Shown here in pieces: positions 1 through 9,366 of a DNA stretch of 64,000 nt. Made by a program: the position numbers and the translations under genes. The stretch's first letter is position 1. Each line of letters starts with the position of its first letter. Origin of the DNA: Pseudomonas sp. MYb60. Lineage in GTDB: Bacteria; Pseudomonadota; Gammaproteobacteria; Pseudomonadales; Pseudomonadaceae. The stretch is taken from the NCBI RefSeq assembly GCF_002979555.1, contig NZ_PCOZ01000004.1, positions 354,628 to 418,627 of the forward strand. Direction: 5' to 3'. The notes below the pieces were generated by a model. That model was not told where the DNA came from. It was given only the letters and a program-made list of their open reading frames with translations, and made no database searches.

Positions 1-508
1 CGTAGCGTTCCTGCAGCAGCAATTCAAACTCCACTTCATCGGCCAGGCTGCCGCTGAAGCTCACGCCAAAATCCGCCTCGCCACTTTCCACGGCGCTGCA
101 CACTTCGCCGGCGCTGGCATCCAGGACCCGCAGGCGGATTTTCGGATACAGCTTGTGGAATTCGGAGATCACGTGGGGCATGAAGTAATACGCGGTCGAA
201 GGCACGCAGGCGATGGTGACATTGCCCATGCGCGTGGAGGCCACGTTGCTGATGCCCATCAGCGCGATGTCGAGGTCGTCCAGCATGCGCTCCACTTGCG
301 GCAGGAAGGCGCGGCCGACCATGGTCAGGCTGACCCTTCGCGTGGTGCGCTCGAACAGCTTCACATCGAGCGCGGATTCGAGCTTTTCGATGCGCCGGCT
401 CAAGGCCGGCTGCGAGATTCGGATCGCCTCGGCGGCGCCACGAAAACTGCCCTTGTCTACCACGGCGCGGAAGGCTTGGAGGTCGTTGAGGTCGAAGTTG
501 ATGATCAC
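1..508 (-). CDS. LysR-family transcriptional regulator, C-terminus cut off by window edge
   Basis: The visible N-terminal ~169 residues read on the minus strand start with a classic LysR winged helix-turn-helix (FDLNDLQAFRAVVDKGSF, then RISQPALSRRIEKLE at about residues 30-45), followed by the beginning of the periplasmic-binding-like effector domain. The gene runs off the left edge, so the effector-binding half is missing. I chose the GTG at 508 because the family normally begins just before this helix; an in-frame ATG at 571 would add 21 residues, and neither has a strong ribosome site. Its target is unknown; the divergent gene at 759 is the obvious candidate. The family call is secure, the start is not. 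Confidence 0.88.
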   Translation of the reverse strand, partial: MIINFDLNDLQAFRAVVDKGSFRGAAEAIRISQPALSRRIEKLESALDVKLFERTTRRVSLTMVGRAFLPQVERMLDDLDIALMGISNVASTRMGNVTIACVPSTAYYFMPHVISEFHKLYPKIRLRVLDASAGEVCSAVESGEADFGVSFSGSLADEVEFELLLQERY

Positions 509-758
509 GAAAAGATGGCCAGGCGGGTCGGATTGGAGGGCATTATCGTACGGCAACGGGTGGCGCGCCATGGAAGTCTGGCTGTCGAACCCTCTCCAGC
601 GAACCCATACGGCAGCCAGGCGGGAAGGAAAACCTGCCGAAAAGTCGTAAGCTACGCGGCCGTCTTTTCACCCGAAGCACGTGAGCACGATGACGCCGTA
701 CAGTGACAGCCTGACTGGCATGAGTCCTGAACAACAAGACCGAATGATTGAGTGATCA

Positions 759-1640
759 ATGAACAGAAACATTGGAAAAACCCAAGGCAGCGCCTCGCCG
801 TATCAGGCTTTGAAAGTCAGCCTGTATGGCATTGGCCTGCTGCTCGTCGCCACCCTGGGCTTCTTTGCCTGGCAGAGTTTTTACCCCGTCAGCACAGCCA
901 GCGGCTGGAGTGTCCGGGTGCTGCACCGCGACGTGCCCAAGGCGGCGTCCTTGGCGCCGCTGCCGGATGGTTCCTTTATGGTCAGCCAGGAGCTGGACTT
1001 CGCCAAGGGCAGCATTGTGCGCATCCGTCCGGATGATTCCCGTGAAGTGGTGGTCAGCCATCTGTCCAAGCCCGACGGCATGTTCGCCACCCACGGCGGC
1101 TGGGTGTTCAGCCAGGAGTCCGCCGGGAAGCCGGTGAGTTTCCTCAAGGACGGCGTGGTCACCGAGCTGTTCAAGGGCGAAAGCGTGCAAGGCTTGTGGG
1201 ATGAAGGCGACGACTTGTACGCCATCGAAGACCGTACCCCGTTCGGGCGCGTGCTGCGTTACCGTTGGAGCGACCAGTCCCTGACCGTGCTGCGCGATCA
1301 GGTGCAGGAAGGTGAATCCATCGTGCGCTGTACCGACGGGCGCCTGCTCTACAACGAGAAGAAAAAGGGCGTGGTTCGCGAGCTCACCGCCGACGGCAGC
1401 GACCCGGTGGTGCTGAGCCACCTCAACCAGCCGACGTTCCTGATGTGCGATGAGCGCGGGCTGTGGGTCAGTGAAGACGCTACCCACCGCGCGCGCTTGC
1501 TGCTGATTGACAAGCAGGGACGCCAGCAGACCATTCTTTCATTCCTGAAGGCGCCCCAGTCGATTGTGGCGACGGGACGGGGCACGTACCTGTTGGCTGA
1601 GGGCGGCAGGAACCGGGTGTTGGAACTGTCGCCCGACTGA
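759..1640 (+). CDS. Membrane-anchored SMP-30/gluconolactonase-like beta-propeller protein
   Basis: A 293-residue protein with a cytoplasmic N-terminal tail, one hydrophobic segment at about residues 19-41 (SLYGIGLLLVATLGFFAW) and a soluble C-terminal part. That part repeats the pattern of a strand, a small loop and GxxxVxR/L blocks (for example KGSIVRIRPDD, GRVLRYRW, GGRNRVLELSPD), typical of six-bladed SMP-30/NHL-type propellers. It would face the periplasm as a signal-anchored protein. I see no obvious catalytic metal site, so enzyme activity is not claimed. It is divergent from the LysR gene at the left edge and ends directly against the tail of the chemoreceptor gene on the other strand (stops at 1640 and 1641). 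Confidence 0.7.
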   Translation: MNRNIGKTQGSASPYQALKVSLYGIGLLLVATLGFFAWQSFYPVSTASGWSVRVLHRDVPKAASLAPLPDGSFMVSQELDFAKGSIVRIRPDDSREVVVSHLSKPDGMFATHGGWVFSQESAGKPVSFLKDGVVTELFKGESVQGLWDEGDDLYAIEDRTPFGRVLRYRWSDQSLTVLRDQVQEGESIVRCTDGRLLYNEKKKGVVRELTADGSDPVVLSHLNQPTFLMCDERGLWVSEDATHRARLLLIDKQGRQQTILSFLKAPQSIVATGRGTYLLAEGGRNRVLELSPD

Positions 1641-3266
1641 CTACAACTGGAACCGCGCTACGGCTTCGTTGAGTGCAACGGCCAAGCGCGCCAGTTCTTG
1701 GCTTGAACCGTTGATTTGCCCGGCGCCGGAGGACGACTGCGCCGACAAGTCGCGGATATTGACGATATTGCGGTCCACTTCCTTGGCTACCTGCGCCTGC
1801 TCCTCGGCGGCGCTGGCGATCACCAGGTTGCGCTGGTGGATCTGGTCAATGGACTCGGTGATCTGACTCAAGGCACCGCCCGCGCCTTCGGCCAGGGTCA
1901 AGGTATCGGTGGCACGCTGGCTACTCGACTGCATCGACATCAACGCCTCGTTGGAACCGGTGCGCATGGCTGTGACCATTTGATCGATTTCCAGCGTCGA
2001 CTGCTGGGTGCGATGGGCCAATGCACGCACTTCGTCCGCCACCACCGCGAAACCACGACCGGACTCACCCGCCCGCGCAGCCTCGATGGCCGCATTGAGC
2101 GCCAGCAGGTTGGTCTGCTCGGCAATGGAGCGAATCACGTCCAGCACCTTGCCGATATCCCGCGACTGCTCGGCCAGGTTCTGCACCAGGCCCGAGGTTT
2201 CGCCGATATTGCTGCTCAGGGCCTGGATCGCGCTGACCGTTTCCCCCACGCGGTGCTGACCTTCACGGGCCGTTTCGTTGGACAGGCGGGTGGACTCGGA
2301 CGTCGACACTGCATTGCGCGCAACCTCATCGGCGGCCGACGTCATCTCGTTGACCGCCGTCGCGGCCTGTTCGATTTCTGCGGTCTGCTTTTGCAGGCTG
2401 CGGCTGCTCTCGTCAGTAATGCCGTTGAGGTGGGTGGAGGACGCCGCCATGTGCGCGGCCGACTGGCGGATCAGTTGCAACGTGCTGCGCAGGTTGCCTT
2501 GCATGGACTGCAGCGCCACCAGCAGACGGGAAACTTCGTCGTTTCCGGTCACCTCCACATCCTGGGTCAAATCCCCTTGAGCGACGTTTTCCGCAGCCCG
2601 CATCGCCTGCCCCAACGGCCCGACAATGCTGCGAGTAAGCAACCAGGCCAGGGCCACCGTACTCAGTCCCGCCAGGATCACGAAGCCGAATACCATGGTG
2701 CGCGAACGGCTGTACTCCGCCTCGGCCACCTCGCCCTGCTGGTTGATCTGGGCGTTGTAGTAATCGGCCAGGGCGTTGAGCTGGGCACCGGAGCCGTCGA
2801 CCACGGTTTTCATGTCCACCAGCAGCAACTTGTTCAGCTCGGCGCCCTGTTGCTTGTCGGCGAGCACAAAGGACTGGGCCAGCCCCTGCTGGTACTGACG
2901 CAGCGAGCCTTGGAACTGGTCATAGAGCGTGCGCACCTCGGGCGTGTCGATGACGGCATTGAGGTCGGCCAGTCTTTTCGTCAGGTCCTGGCTGCGGGTG
3001 TCCATCTGGCTGCGATATTGCGAGAGACCTGCGGGGTTTGGGTCGAGGGCCATGCGCAGAGAGATCGTGCGAATGCGCAGCATGATCTCGCGGATATCCG
3101 ACACCATCCGCATCTTGGGCACCAGCCCGCGCTCCACCTGCACGGCACTGGCGCGAATGCTGGCCATGTTCGACAGCGCAAAAAACCCCAGCAGGGCTAC
3201 GAGCATAGCAATCAAGGCAAAACCCAAACCCGCACGGCGGGCGATGGACAGGCTGCGAAGGGACAT
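1641..3266 (-). CDS. Methyl-accepting chemotaxis protein
   Basis: A 541-residue transmembrane chemoreceptor. It has a first membrane segment at about residues 10-32, a periplasmic helical sensor of roughly 150 residues, a second membrane segment at about 187-210, a HAMP linker and the long cytoplasmic coiled coil. The hairpin tip that binds CheA/CheW is clear ([19 protein letters not shown], then [16 protein letters not shown], about 375-420). The start at 3266 ([11 protein letters not shown]) removes a non-family extension of 25 residues. The ligand cannot be read from sequence. The C-terminus FQL matches another receptor in this window and lacks a CheR-binding pentapeptide. A FliA-type promoter lies upstream. 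Confidence 0.93.
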   Translation of the reverse strand: MSLRSLSIARRAGLGFALIAMLVALLGFFALSNMASIRASAVQVERGLVPKMRMVSDIREIMLRIRTISLRMALDPNPAGLSQYRSQMDTRSQDLTKRLADLNAVIDTPEVRTLYDQFQGSLRQYQQGLAQSFVLADKQQGAELNKLLLVDMKTVVDGSGAQLNALADYYNAQINQQGEVAEAEYSRSRTMVFGFVILAGLSTVALAWLLTRSIVGPLGQAMRAAENVAQGDLTQDVEVTGNDEVSRLLVALQSMQGNLRSTLQLIRQSAAHMAASSTHLNGITDESSRSLQKQTAEIEQAATAVNEMTSAADEVARNAVSTSESTRLSNETAREGQHRVGETVSAIQALSSNIGETSGLVQNLAEQSRDIGKVLDVIRSIAEQTNLLALNAAIEAARAGESGRGFAVVADEVRALAHRTQQSTLEIDQMVTAMRTGSNEALMSMQSSSQRATDTLTLAEGAGGALSQITESIDQIHQRNLVIASAAEEQAQVAKEVDRNIVNIRDLSAQSSSGAGQINGSSQELARLAVALNEAVARFQL

Positions 3267-3309
3267 TGGGGGGTGCTCTCTTATTAGGGATACGACGTCG
3301 TATGAGAGC

Positions 3310-3336
3310 ATTTCGGCAGCCCGGGGGAGGACTTTA
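3310..3336 (-). promoter_or_regulatory. Putative FliA (sigma-28) promoter of the chemoreceptor gene
   Basis: On the minus strand TAAAGTCC is followed by 11 bases and GCCGAAAT, matching the flagellar sigma-28 consensus TAAAGTTT-N11-GCCGATAA with the exact spacing. It sits about 45 bp before the chosen ATG at 3266, which fits chemoreceptors being late flagellar genes. The match is by eye only. Confidence 0.6.
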
Positions 3337-3542
3337 GGCACGTACCCAGCGGCGAAAAATAAGTCATTTATATCAATGAGTTATTTTCACTACGCATGAG
3401 AGGAGCAGCGTTTCATCGATGACACTGATGATTACTATCGAAACGAGCGCCTGCTGCATTCCCCGGGTCGGTTTATATAATCGCTTCCAGAATTTCCCCT
3501 CCGCCTGACTTCGGGCGACATTCCCCCCTGGAACCCAGCACC

Positions 3543-4769
3543 ATGCCAAACGCCTCCCAGGCCCCACGCGGCCGCCCTGAACATAATCAACAAAGCGTCA
3601 AACAGCAGTGGCTGGCCATTCTCTCGGTTGCCGTGGGTGCCTTCGCCCTGGTGACCAGTGAGTTTCTGCCGGTCGGCGTACTCAACGACGTCGCCAGCGA
3701 CCTGGGCATCAGTGCCGGTCACGCCGGGCTGATGGTGACCCTACCCGGCATCATGGCGGCCCTCGCCGCGCCCTTCCTGTCGGTGAGCATTGGCACCATG
3801 GACCGGCGCTATCTGCTGATCGGCCTGACGCTGATCATGATCATCGCCAACTCGGTCGTGGCCTTCGCCAGTGACTTCAACTTGCTGCTGCTCGGCCGCG
3901 TACTGCTGGGTATCAGCATCGGCGGCTTCTGGGCCACGGCCATCGCCCTCAGCGGCCGCCTGGCCCCGCAAGGTGTGGGCGTCGCGAAGGCGACCTCGAT
4001 CATCATGATGGGCGTGACCCTGGCCACCGTGCTCGGCGTGCCGGTCGGCACCTGGCTCAGCGGCCTGATGGGCTGGCGCATGACCTTCCTGGTCACTGCA
4101 CTGGTGGGCGTGCCGGTGCTGCTGGCGCAGATGTTCCTGTTGCCCCGGCTCGAACCGGAGAAAGCCATTCGCGTCAGCGACCTGCCGGCGCTGTTCATCA
4201 ACCCGCAAGCCCGGGTCGGCCTGATCGCTGTCTTGCTGATCGGCCTGGCGCACTTTGCGGCCTACACCTATGTCGCGCCGTTCTTCAAGAACAGCGCCGG
4301 CTTCGATGGCCCGACCATCGGCTCGCTGCTGTTGCTCTATGGCGTGGCCGGGGTGATGGGCAACGTATTCGCCGGCTTCGCCGCCAACCGCAGCGTGCGC
4401 CACACCCTGTTGCTGGTGGCGCTGATGATCGGCACCAGCACCGCGTTGTTCCCTCACTTCGCCACCGGCATGACCGGCGCCACAATGCTGATCGCACTCT
4501 GGGGCTTCGCGTTCGGCGCCTTCCCGGCCTGCGCCAGCATCTGGATGTTCGTGGTCGCGCCCAAGGACGTGGAACGCGGCATGCCGCTGTTCGTGGCCTT
4601 GTTCCAGGTGATCATCGCACTGGGCTCGTTCTTCGGCGGCCAGATCGTCGACCAGATGGGCAGCGCGGTGCTGCTGAGTTTGGCCACAGCGTTGGTGGGC
4701 GCAGGCTTTGTGACGGTGCTGGTGTTGGGACGCAAAGTCAGTAATGGCTTGGTCGCTCAGACCAACTGA
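3543..4769 (+). CDS. MFS transporter, DHA1 drug/sugar/nucleoside efflux type
   Basis: A 408-residue inner-membrane carrier with about 12 hydrophobic segments. It has the MFS loop 2-3 signature in the form GTMDRRYLLIGLTL and the motif GRVLLGISIGGFWATAIAL in helix 4, close to the NepI/YdhP/AraJ branch of proton-driven exporters (purine nucleoside or arabinose-type efflux). The N-terminal 22 residues before the first helix are hydrophilic. It stands alone between a chemoreceptor and a tRNA, with a strong terminator right behind it. The substrate is not predictable from sequence; efflux is an inference from the subfamily. Confidence 0.88.
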   Translation: MPNASQAPRGRPEHNQQSVKQQWLAILSVAVGAFALVTSEFLPVGVLNDVASDLGISAGHAGLMVTLPGIMAALAAPFLSVSIGTMDRRYLLIGLTLIMIIANSVVAFASDFNLLLLGRVLLGISIGGFWATAIALSGRLAPQGVGVAKATSIIMMGVTLATVLGVPVGTWLSGLMGWRMTFLVTALVGVPVLLAQMFLLPRLEPEKAIRVSDLPALFINPQARVGLIAVLLIGLAHFAAYTYVAPFFKNSAGFDGPTIGSLLLLYGVAGVMGNVFAGFAANRSVRHTLLLVALMIGTSTALFPHFATGMTGATMLIALWGFAFGAFPACASIWMFVVAPKDVERGMPLFVALFQVIIALGSFFGGQIVDQMGSAVLLSLATALVGAGFVTVLVLGRKVSNGLVAQTN

Positions 4770-4786
4770 GGACGGGACATCCCAAA

Positions 4787-4826
4787 CAAAAAAGCCCCGT
4801 AGCTTATTCAGCTACGGGGCTTTTTC
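4787..4826 (+). terminator. Rho-independent terminator after the MFS gene
   Basis: A perfect 11-bp stem AGCCCCGTAGC / GCTACGGGGCT around a short TTATTCA loop, preceded by an A-run and followed by TTTTT. The A-run means it could also stop transcripts coming from the tRNA-Ser gene on the other strand. Confidence 0.92.
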
Positions 4827-4833
4827 TATGTAA

Positions 4834-4923
4834 TGGCGGAGAGATAGGGATTCGAACCCTAGGTACCGGTGAAGGTACAACGGATTTCGAATCCGTCCCA
4901 TTCGGCCACTCTGGCATCTCTCC
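4834..4923 (-). tRNA. tRNA-Ser (anticodon CGA)
   Basis: Read on the minus strand, a 90-nt sequence starts GGAGAGATGCC and ends in encoded CCA. It has a long variable arm as expected for serine tRNAs, the T-loop GGTTCGAATCC and an anticodon stem ACGGA/TCCGT holding the loop TTCGAAA, giving anticodon CGA (forward positions 4887-4889). The acceptor stem GGAGAGA/TCTCTCC is fully paired. Confidence 0.96.
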
Positions 4924-5006
4924 AACGGCGCGCATCATAACAGCGTGAATCAGGAAAGCAAAGCGCAGAATCGAATTTTTTCCGTGCTATCAGATGCTTG
5001 CGTCGA

Positions 5007-5720
5007 TTAAAGCGGTACGCCGAGACGATTGGCGACTTCTTCGTAGGCTTCGATGACGTCACCGAGGCCCTGGCGGAAGCGGTCTTTGTCCATCTTCTTC
5101 TTGGTGTCCTTGTCCCACAGGCGGCAGCCGTCCGGGCTGAATTCGTCGCCCAGGACGATGGAGCCGTCGTGGAATACGCCGAATTCGAGCTTGAAGTCCA
5201 CCAGCAGCAGGCCGGCGTCGTCGAACAGCTTGCTCAGCACGTCGTTGACCTTGAGGGACAACTCCTTCATGCGCGCCAGTTGCTCAGCGGTGCCCCAGCC
5301 GAATGCCACCACGTGGGATTCGTTGATGAACGGGTCGCCCTTGGCGTCGTCCTTCAGGAACAGTTCGAAGGTGTAAGGGTTGAGCTTGAGACCTTCCTCA
5401 ACGCCCAAACGCTTGACCAGGCTGCCGGCCGCGTAGTTACGCACGACGCATTCCACCGGGATCATGTCGAGCTTCTTGACCAGGCATTCGTTGTCGCCCA
5501 GCAGCTGGTCGAATTGGGTCGGAATACCGGCCTCTTCGAGCTTCTGCATGATGAAGGCGTTGAACTTGTTGTTCACCATGCCCTTGCGATCAAGTTGTTC
5601 GATGCGCTTGCCGTCGAACGCCGAAGTGTCGTTGCGAAACAGCAGGATCAGGCGGTTGGCGTCGTCGGTCTTGTACACCGACTTGGCTTTGCCGCGGTAG
5701 AGTTCTTCACGTTTTTCCAT
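5007..5720 (-). CDS. purC: Phosphoribosylaminoimidazole-succinocarboxamide synthase (SAICAR synthetase)
   Basis: A 237-residue cytoplasmic enzyme joining CAIR and aspartate with ATP in the eighth step of purine synthesis. It starts [20 protein letters not shown], carries the family stretches [28 protein letters not shown] and the metal/substrate block [11 protein letters not shown]...[18 protein letters not shown], and has the normal bacterial length. A GGAG site precedes the ATG. It is the last gene of a leftward run dapA-bamC-MBL hydrolase-purC that is conserved in pseudomonads, with a 27-bp gap to its upstream neighbour. Confidence 0.98.
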   Translation of the reverse strand: MEKREELYRGKAKSVYKTDDANRLILLFRNDTSAFDGKRIEQLDRKGMVNNKFNAFIMQKLEEAGIPTQFDQLLGDNECLVKKLDMIPVECVVRNYAAGSLVKRLGVEEGLKLNPYTFELFLKDDAKGDPFINESHVVAFGWGTAEQLARMKELSLKVNDVLSKLFDDAGLLLVDFKLEFGVFHDGSIVLGDEFSPDGCRLWDKDTKKKMDKDRFRQGLGDVIEAYEEVANRLGVPL

Positions 5721-5747
5721 GATGGGCTCCGCTTGCTAAAAGGTGGG

Positions 5748-6506
5748 CTAGGCGATGTGTCGCCAGTCGAGCCCTGAATCTTGATCGGCCAGTTGCAGCC
5801 AGTCCGGGTCGCACCCGAGGGTGTCGACAAAACATTGCCGGGCAAGCTGCGGCAGGTTGTTCTTGCTGCTCAGGTGGGCCAGGACCAGGTGTTGCAGGTC
5901 TTGCCAGCCCAACTCATACACCAGGTACGCCGCCTGGTGGTTGTTCAAATGTCCCAGTTCGCCGCCCACCCGCTGCTTGAGAAAGCGAGGGTAATGACCG
6001 CGAGCCAGCAGGTCCCGGCAGTGGTTGGACTCGATCATCAATGCATCGAGGTCGCGGTAACCGTCCAGCACCTTTGCGCAATACGAACCCAGGTCGGTCA
6101 GCACGCCGAAACGCCGCTCACCGTCGCTGAACACGTATTGCGTCGGTTCCTGAGCATCATGCGCGACGGCAATCACATCGACACTCAAGGCACCGATGTG
6201 CAACTGCTCGCCACCGGCCAGGAAACCTGCAGGTTCAATGGGTTTGCGCATCCCGCGCAACGTGCCGCGACTGAGGTATACCGGAAGATTGTAGCGCCGA
6301 GACAGCAAACCCACGCCATGCACGTGATCGGCATGTTCGTGGGTCACCAGAATCGCGCTCAGCTGCGAGGGGTGAACCCCCAGGCGCAGCAGGCGCCGCT
6401 CGGTTTCCCTCAGCGAGAAACCACAATCCACCAGCACATACGTGTCGTCATGTGCGACCAGCGTGCCGTTCCCTTGGCTACCGCTGCCGAGAACGGCAAA
6501 ACGCAT
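5748..6506 (-). CDS. Metallo-beta-lactamase-fold hydrolase (YycJ/VicX-like)
   Basis: A 252-residue cytoplasmic MBL-fold protein. The metal ligands are present: THEHADHVHG at about residues 55-64, a conserved His in VIAVAHDAQEPT, Asp in GVLTDLG and the late His in ESNHCRDL and LSSKNN regions, as in the YycJ/VicX branch of nuclease-like MBL proteins. The N-terminus MRFAVLGSGSQGNGTLV is the hallmark of this branch. Its role in pseudomonads is not established. It starts 4 bp after the bamC stop, so it is co-transcribed and possibly translationally coupled with bamC. Confidence 0.9.
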   Translation of the reverse strand: MRFAVLGSGSQGNGTLVAHDDTYVLVDCGFSLRETERRLLRLGVHPSQLSAILVTHEHADHVHGVGLLSRRYNLPVYLSRGTLRGMRKPIEPAGFLAGGEQLHIGALSVDVIAVAHDAQEPTQYVFSDGERRFGVLTDLGSYCAKVLDGYRDLDALMIESNHCRDLLARGHYPRFLKQRVGGELGHLNNHQAAYLVYELGWQDLQHLVLAHLSSKNNLPQLARQCFVDTLGCDPDWLQLADQDSGLDWRHIA

Positions 6507-6510
6507 CGGA

Positions 6511-7626
6511 TCAGCCCAGGTTGTCCTGAATCACGCCCAACACCTTGCGCGCTGTTTCAGCTGGCGCCACGGTGTTGATGTTCTTCTCGACCGTCACCTG
6601 CACGCTTTCGCCAACCTTGCTCAAACGAACCTGGTAACGCTCGGCACGGGTTTCGACCTCTTCCTTGGTTGGCGCACTGCCAAACAGCTTGCCGAAGAAA
6701 CCTGGCTCGTCGTCCTTGCGCTCGGCTTTTTCCGCCACGTTGATGTAGTACAGGCCCAGGCTGCGGTTGATGTCTTCAACACGCCACGGGCCTTGTTCCA
6801 GGGCGCGACCAACGCTGGCCCAGGCACGGTCCAGGTCTTCACCGAGGTTCAGCACCACGTTGCCGCTGCCGTCTTCGGTGAGGCTGACGCGGCTCGGGGT
6901 GTCGTAATCACGCGCGGCGAGCAGGGAAACCGAACCGCCCTTCTCGGAAATACGGCTCATGCTGGCCAGCATCTCGTCGACCAATGCCGAATCGACACCG
7001 GTGTTGACCGAACGGTTGGTGAAATCGACGTTGGCGGTGCTGCCGGCAGGACGCTCGGCACTGACCACATAGACTTCACTGGTGTTGCGCTGCACGCCCG
7101 GCTCGATGCGCACACGCACACGGGCTTCGCTGTCGGCGGCGACACCACCGGCTTGCAGGCGCTTGGCCATGGTGGCGGACAGCTCGCTGCCCTGCTGCCA
7201 CGCGGTGGTGAATTCACCGGTCTGCGGGCGCTGCTCGTCGATGCGGAAACCGTTGTCCTGGAAGAACTGCACGGCCACCGGCCAGACTTCGGCGGGCGGG
7301 CGCTGGGCTACGATCCAGCGCGAGTCACCGCTTTTTTGCAGGCTGTAGTCGCTGGCATCCGCCACGGCCGAGATCGGCTGAGGACGCGGCACGATGTACT
7401 CACCCTTGGTGGTGTCGTCGGCGACGTTGCGCGGGATCGGCAGCAACGGGTCAAGGCGCTTGGCGACGTTGACGCCCGCTGGCAATTCCATCGGTTTGCT
7501 GGGTTGTGCTTCCAGGTAATCGCTGCCGCGGTCACGGAAGTAGCCTTCCGGGCCCCAGATCCAACCGCAGCCACTGGTGCTGGAGATAATCAAGGCAAGT
7601 GCGGAAAGTCCGGCCAATCGCTTCAT
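6511..7626 (-). CDS. bamC: Outer-membrane assembly lipoprotein BamC (NlpB)
   Basis: A 371-residue lipoprotein of the Bam complex that folds beta-barrel proteins into the outer membrane. The signal peptide ends in a lipobox with the acylated Cys at about residue 20 (STSGC-GWIWGPEGYF). The unstructured N-terminal segment with LDPLLPIPRN, which packs on BamD in the E. coli complex, is present, followed by the two helix-grip domains. It lies between dapA and the MBL gene, the arrangement known for dapA-nlpB in enterobacteria. A good GAGGA site precedes the ATG. Confidence 0.93.
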   Translation of the reverse strand: MKRLAGLSALALIISSTSGCGWIWGPEGYFRDRGSDYLEAQPSKPMELPAGVNVAKRLDPLLPIPRNVADDTTKGEYIVPRPQPISAVADASDYSLQKSGDSRWIVAQRPPAEVWPVAVQFFQDNGFRIDEQRPQTGEFTTAWQQGSELSATMAKRLQAGGVAADSEARVRVRIEPGVQRNTSEVYVVSAERPAGSTANVDFTNRSVNTGVDSALVDEMLASMSRISEKGGSVSLLAARDYDTPSRVSLTEDGSGNVVLNLGEDLDRAWASVGRALEQGPWRVEDINRSLGLYYINVAEKAERKDDEPGFFGKLFGSAPTKEEVETRAERYQVRLSKVGESVQVTVEKNINTVAPAETARKVLGVIQDNLG

Positions 7627-7643
7627 GCGTAGTGCTTCCTCAA

Positions 7644-8522
7644 TTAAACCAGGACGCCGGACTGGCGCAGGGCCTGTCGCAGCGGTTCGTGACAGGCTTC
7701 GCTGAGACGGGTGAGCGGCAGACGGATACCGTCCGGCATCATGCCCATTTCAGTCAGTGCCCATTTCACGGGAATAGGGTTGGATTCGATAAACAGTGTC
7801 TTGTTGAGCGGCATCAGCTTCTCGTTGATCGCGCGAGCGGTCACGGCATCACCGGCGATGGCGGCGGCGCACATTTCGCTCATGGCACGCGGGGCCACGT
7901 TCGCGGTCACGGAGATGTTGCCCTTGCCGCCCAGCAGGATCAGCTCGACAGCGGTGGCGTCGTCACCGGAATACAGCAGGAAATCGCTGTTCACACCGGC
8001 CAGGATGTCCTTGGCGCGCTGCAGGTCGCCAGTGGCTTCCTTGATGCCGATGATGTTCGGCACGGTGGACAGGCGGATCACGGTCGCGGCCTGCATGTCG
8101 CACGCGGTGCGGCCCGGTACGTTATAGAGGATCTGCGGGATATCGACCGCTTCGGCGATGGTGCGAAAGTGCTGGTACAGGCCTTCCTGGGTCGGCTTGT
8201 TGTAGTACGGGGTCACCAGCAGGCAGGCATCGGCGCCGGCCTTCTTGGCGTTCTTGGTCAGCTCGATCGCCTCACGCGTCGAGTTGGCGCCCGTACCGGC
8301 GATCACGGCGATGCGGCCCGCGACGCGCTTGACCACGAATTCGATGACCTGGATGTGTTCTTCCACATCAAGCGTGGCCGATTCACCGGTGGTGCCGACC
8401 GCCACGATGGCGTTGGTGCCTTCTTGCAGGTGGAAGTCCACCAGTTTGCCAAGGCTGTCCCAGTCGAGATGACCTTGTGCATCCATGGGTGTGACCAGTG
8501 CCACCATACTGCCCGCAATCAT
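7644..8522 (-). CDS. dapA: 4-hydroxy-tetrahydrodipicolinate synthase
   Basis: A 292-residue TIM-barrel enzyme condensing pyruvate with aspartate semialdehyde, the first committed step of lysine and diaminopimelate synthesis. The Schiff-base lysine lies in IIGIKEATGD, and the partner tyrosine and arginine lie in YNVPGRTACDM; the GTTGESATL phosphate-loop-like motif is near residue 45. I start at the ATG at 8522 (MIAGSMVALVTPMD), which has a CAGGAG site and the family length; the longer reading frame adds 16 unlikely residues. It is the first gene of the leftward dapA-bamC-MBL-purC unit. Confidence 0.97.
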   Translation of the reverse strand: MIAGSMVALVTPMDAQGHLDWDSLGKLVDFHLQEGTNAIVAVGTTGESATLDVEEHIQVIEFVVKRVAGRIAVIAGTGANSTREAIELTKNAKKAGADACLLVTPYYNKPTQEGLYQHFRTIAEAVDIPQILYNVPGRTACDMQAATVIRLSTVPNIIGIKEATGDLQRAKDILAGVNSDFLLYSGDDATAVELILLGGKGNISVTANVAPRAMSEMCAAAIAGDAVTARAINEKLMPLNKTLFIESNPIPVKWALTEMGMMPDGIRLPLTRLSEACHEPLRQALRQSGVLV

Positions 8523-8795
8523 GCAACCGCTCCTGCCGGAAAAAGAGAGCCGTAATGGTACTGGCGCCAAGATGCTTGCACAAGCAAAGTACCGCCTGTG
8601 GATGCGTTATGAGGCAACTAAACGACGGGCAATGCCATCATTGGGCCAAAGCGGGTCCTGACGCACGCTGAAATCAGACCGATCACGCAATGAAAACGCC
8701 ACCTCCTAGCCCTTGGCGATGGTTTTCGCTACCCTTCATCCTTTGATCGATACGGGTTACACAGTATCGACCGCTCATCGCTTTAGGAAGGCTGC

Positions 8796-9356
8796 ATGTC
8801 CACCCCCACAGTTCGCGAACAATTCCTTGTTATCAGTGCCCTCGGCGCCAACCCCATGGAGCTGACCAACGTCCTGTGCCGCGCCAGCCATGAGAACCGC
8901 TGCGCCGTCGTGACCTCCCGCCTGACCCGCCATGGCGAGTGCAGCGCACTGGTCCTGCAGATCTCTGGCTCCTGGGATGCCCTGGCGCGCCTGGAAACCG
9001 GCCTGCCCGGCCTGGCCAAGAAACACAATTTCACCGTCAACGTGGTGCGCAGCGCGGCCCTGGAAAATCGCCCGCAAGCCCTGCCTTACGTGGCCTACGT
9101 CAGCTCGGCCTACCGTTCGGACATCGTCAACGAGCTGTGCCAGTTCTTCATCGACCACAACGTCGAGCTGGAGAACCTGACCTGCGACACCTACCAGGCC
9201 CCGCAAACCGGCGGCACCATGCTCAACGCCACGTTCACCGTGACCTTGCCGGCAGGTGTGCAGATCAGTTGGCTGCGCGACCAGTTCCTGGACTTCGCCG
9301 ACGCACTGAACCTCGACGCACTGATCGAGCCATGGCGCCCACAGAACCCAATGTAA
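8796..9356 (+). CDS. GcvR-like ACT-domain regulator of glycine cleavage
   Basis: A 186-residue cytoplasmic protein with two ACT-type small-molecule-binding domains (about residues 5-80 and 92-170). The opening REQFLVISALGANPMELTN is typical of the GcvR family, which in E. coli represses the glycine cleavage operon by binding GcvA. No DNA-binding domain is visible, as expected. A clear AGGAAGG site precedes the ATG. It is divergent from dapA and 10 bp upstream of bcp, so the two are probably co-transcribed. The regulated target here is inferred from family only. Confidence 0.85.
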   Translation: MSTPTVREQFLVISALGANPMELTNVLCRASHENRCAVVTSRLTRHGECSALVLQISGSWDALARLETGLPGLAKKHNFTVNVVRSAALENRPQALPYVAYVSSAYRSDIVNELCQFFIDHNVELENLTCDTYQAPQTGGTMLNATFTVTLPAGVQISWLRDQFLDFADALNLDALIEPWRPQNPM

Positions 9357-9366
9357 GGAAGTTTTC

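Noticed and set aside
1716..3287. A 523-codon frame antisense to the chemoreceptor
   Set aside because: Composition is His/Arg/Gln-rich as expected from the complement of a GC-rich coding sequence; the sense strand is a clear chemoreceptor.
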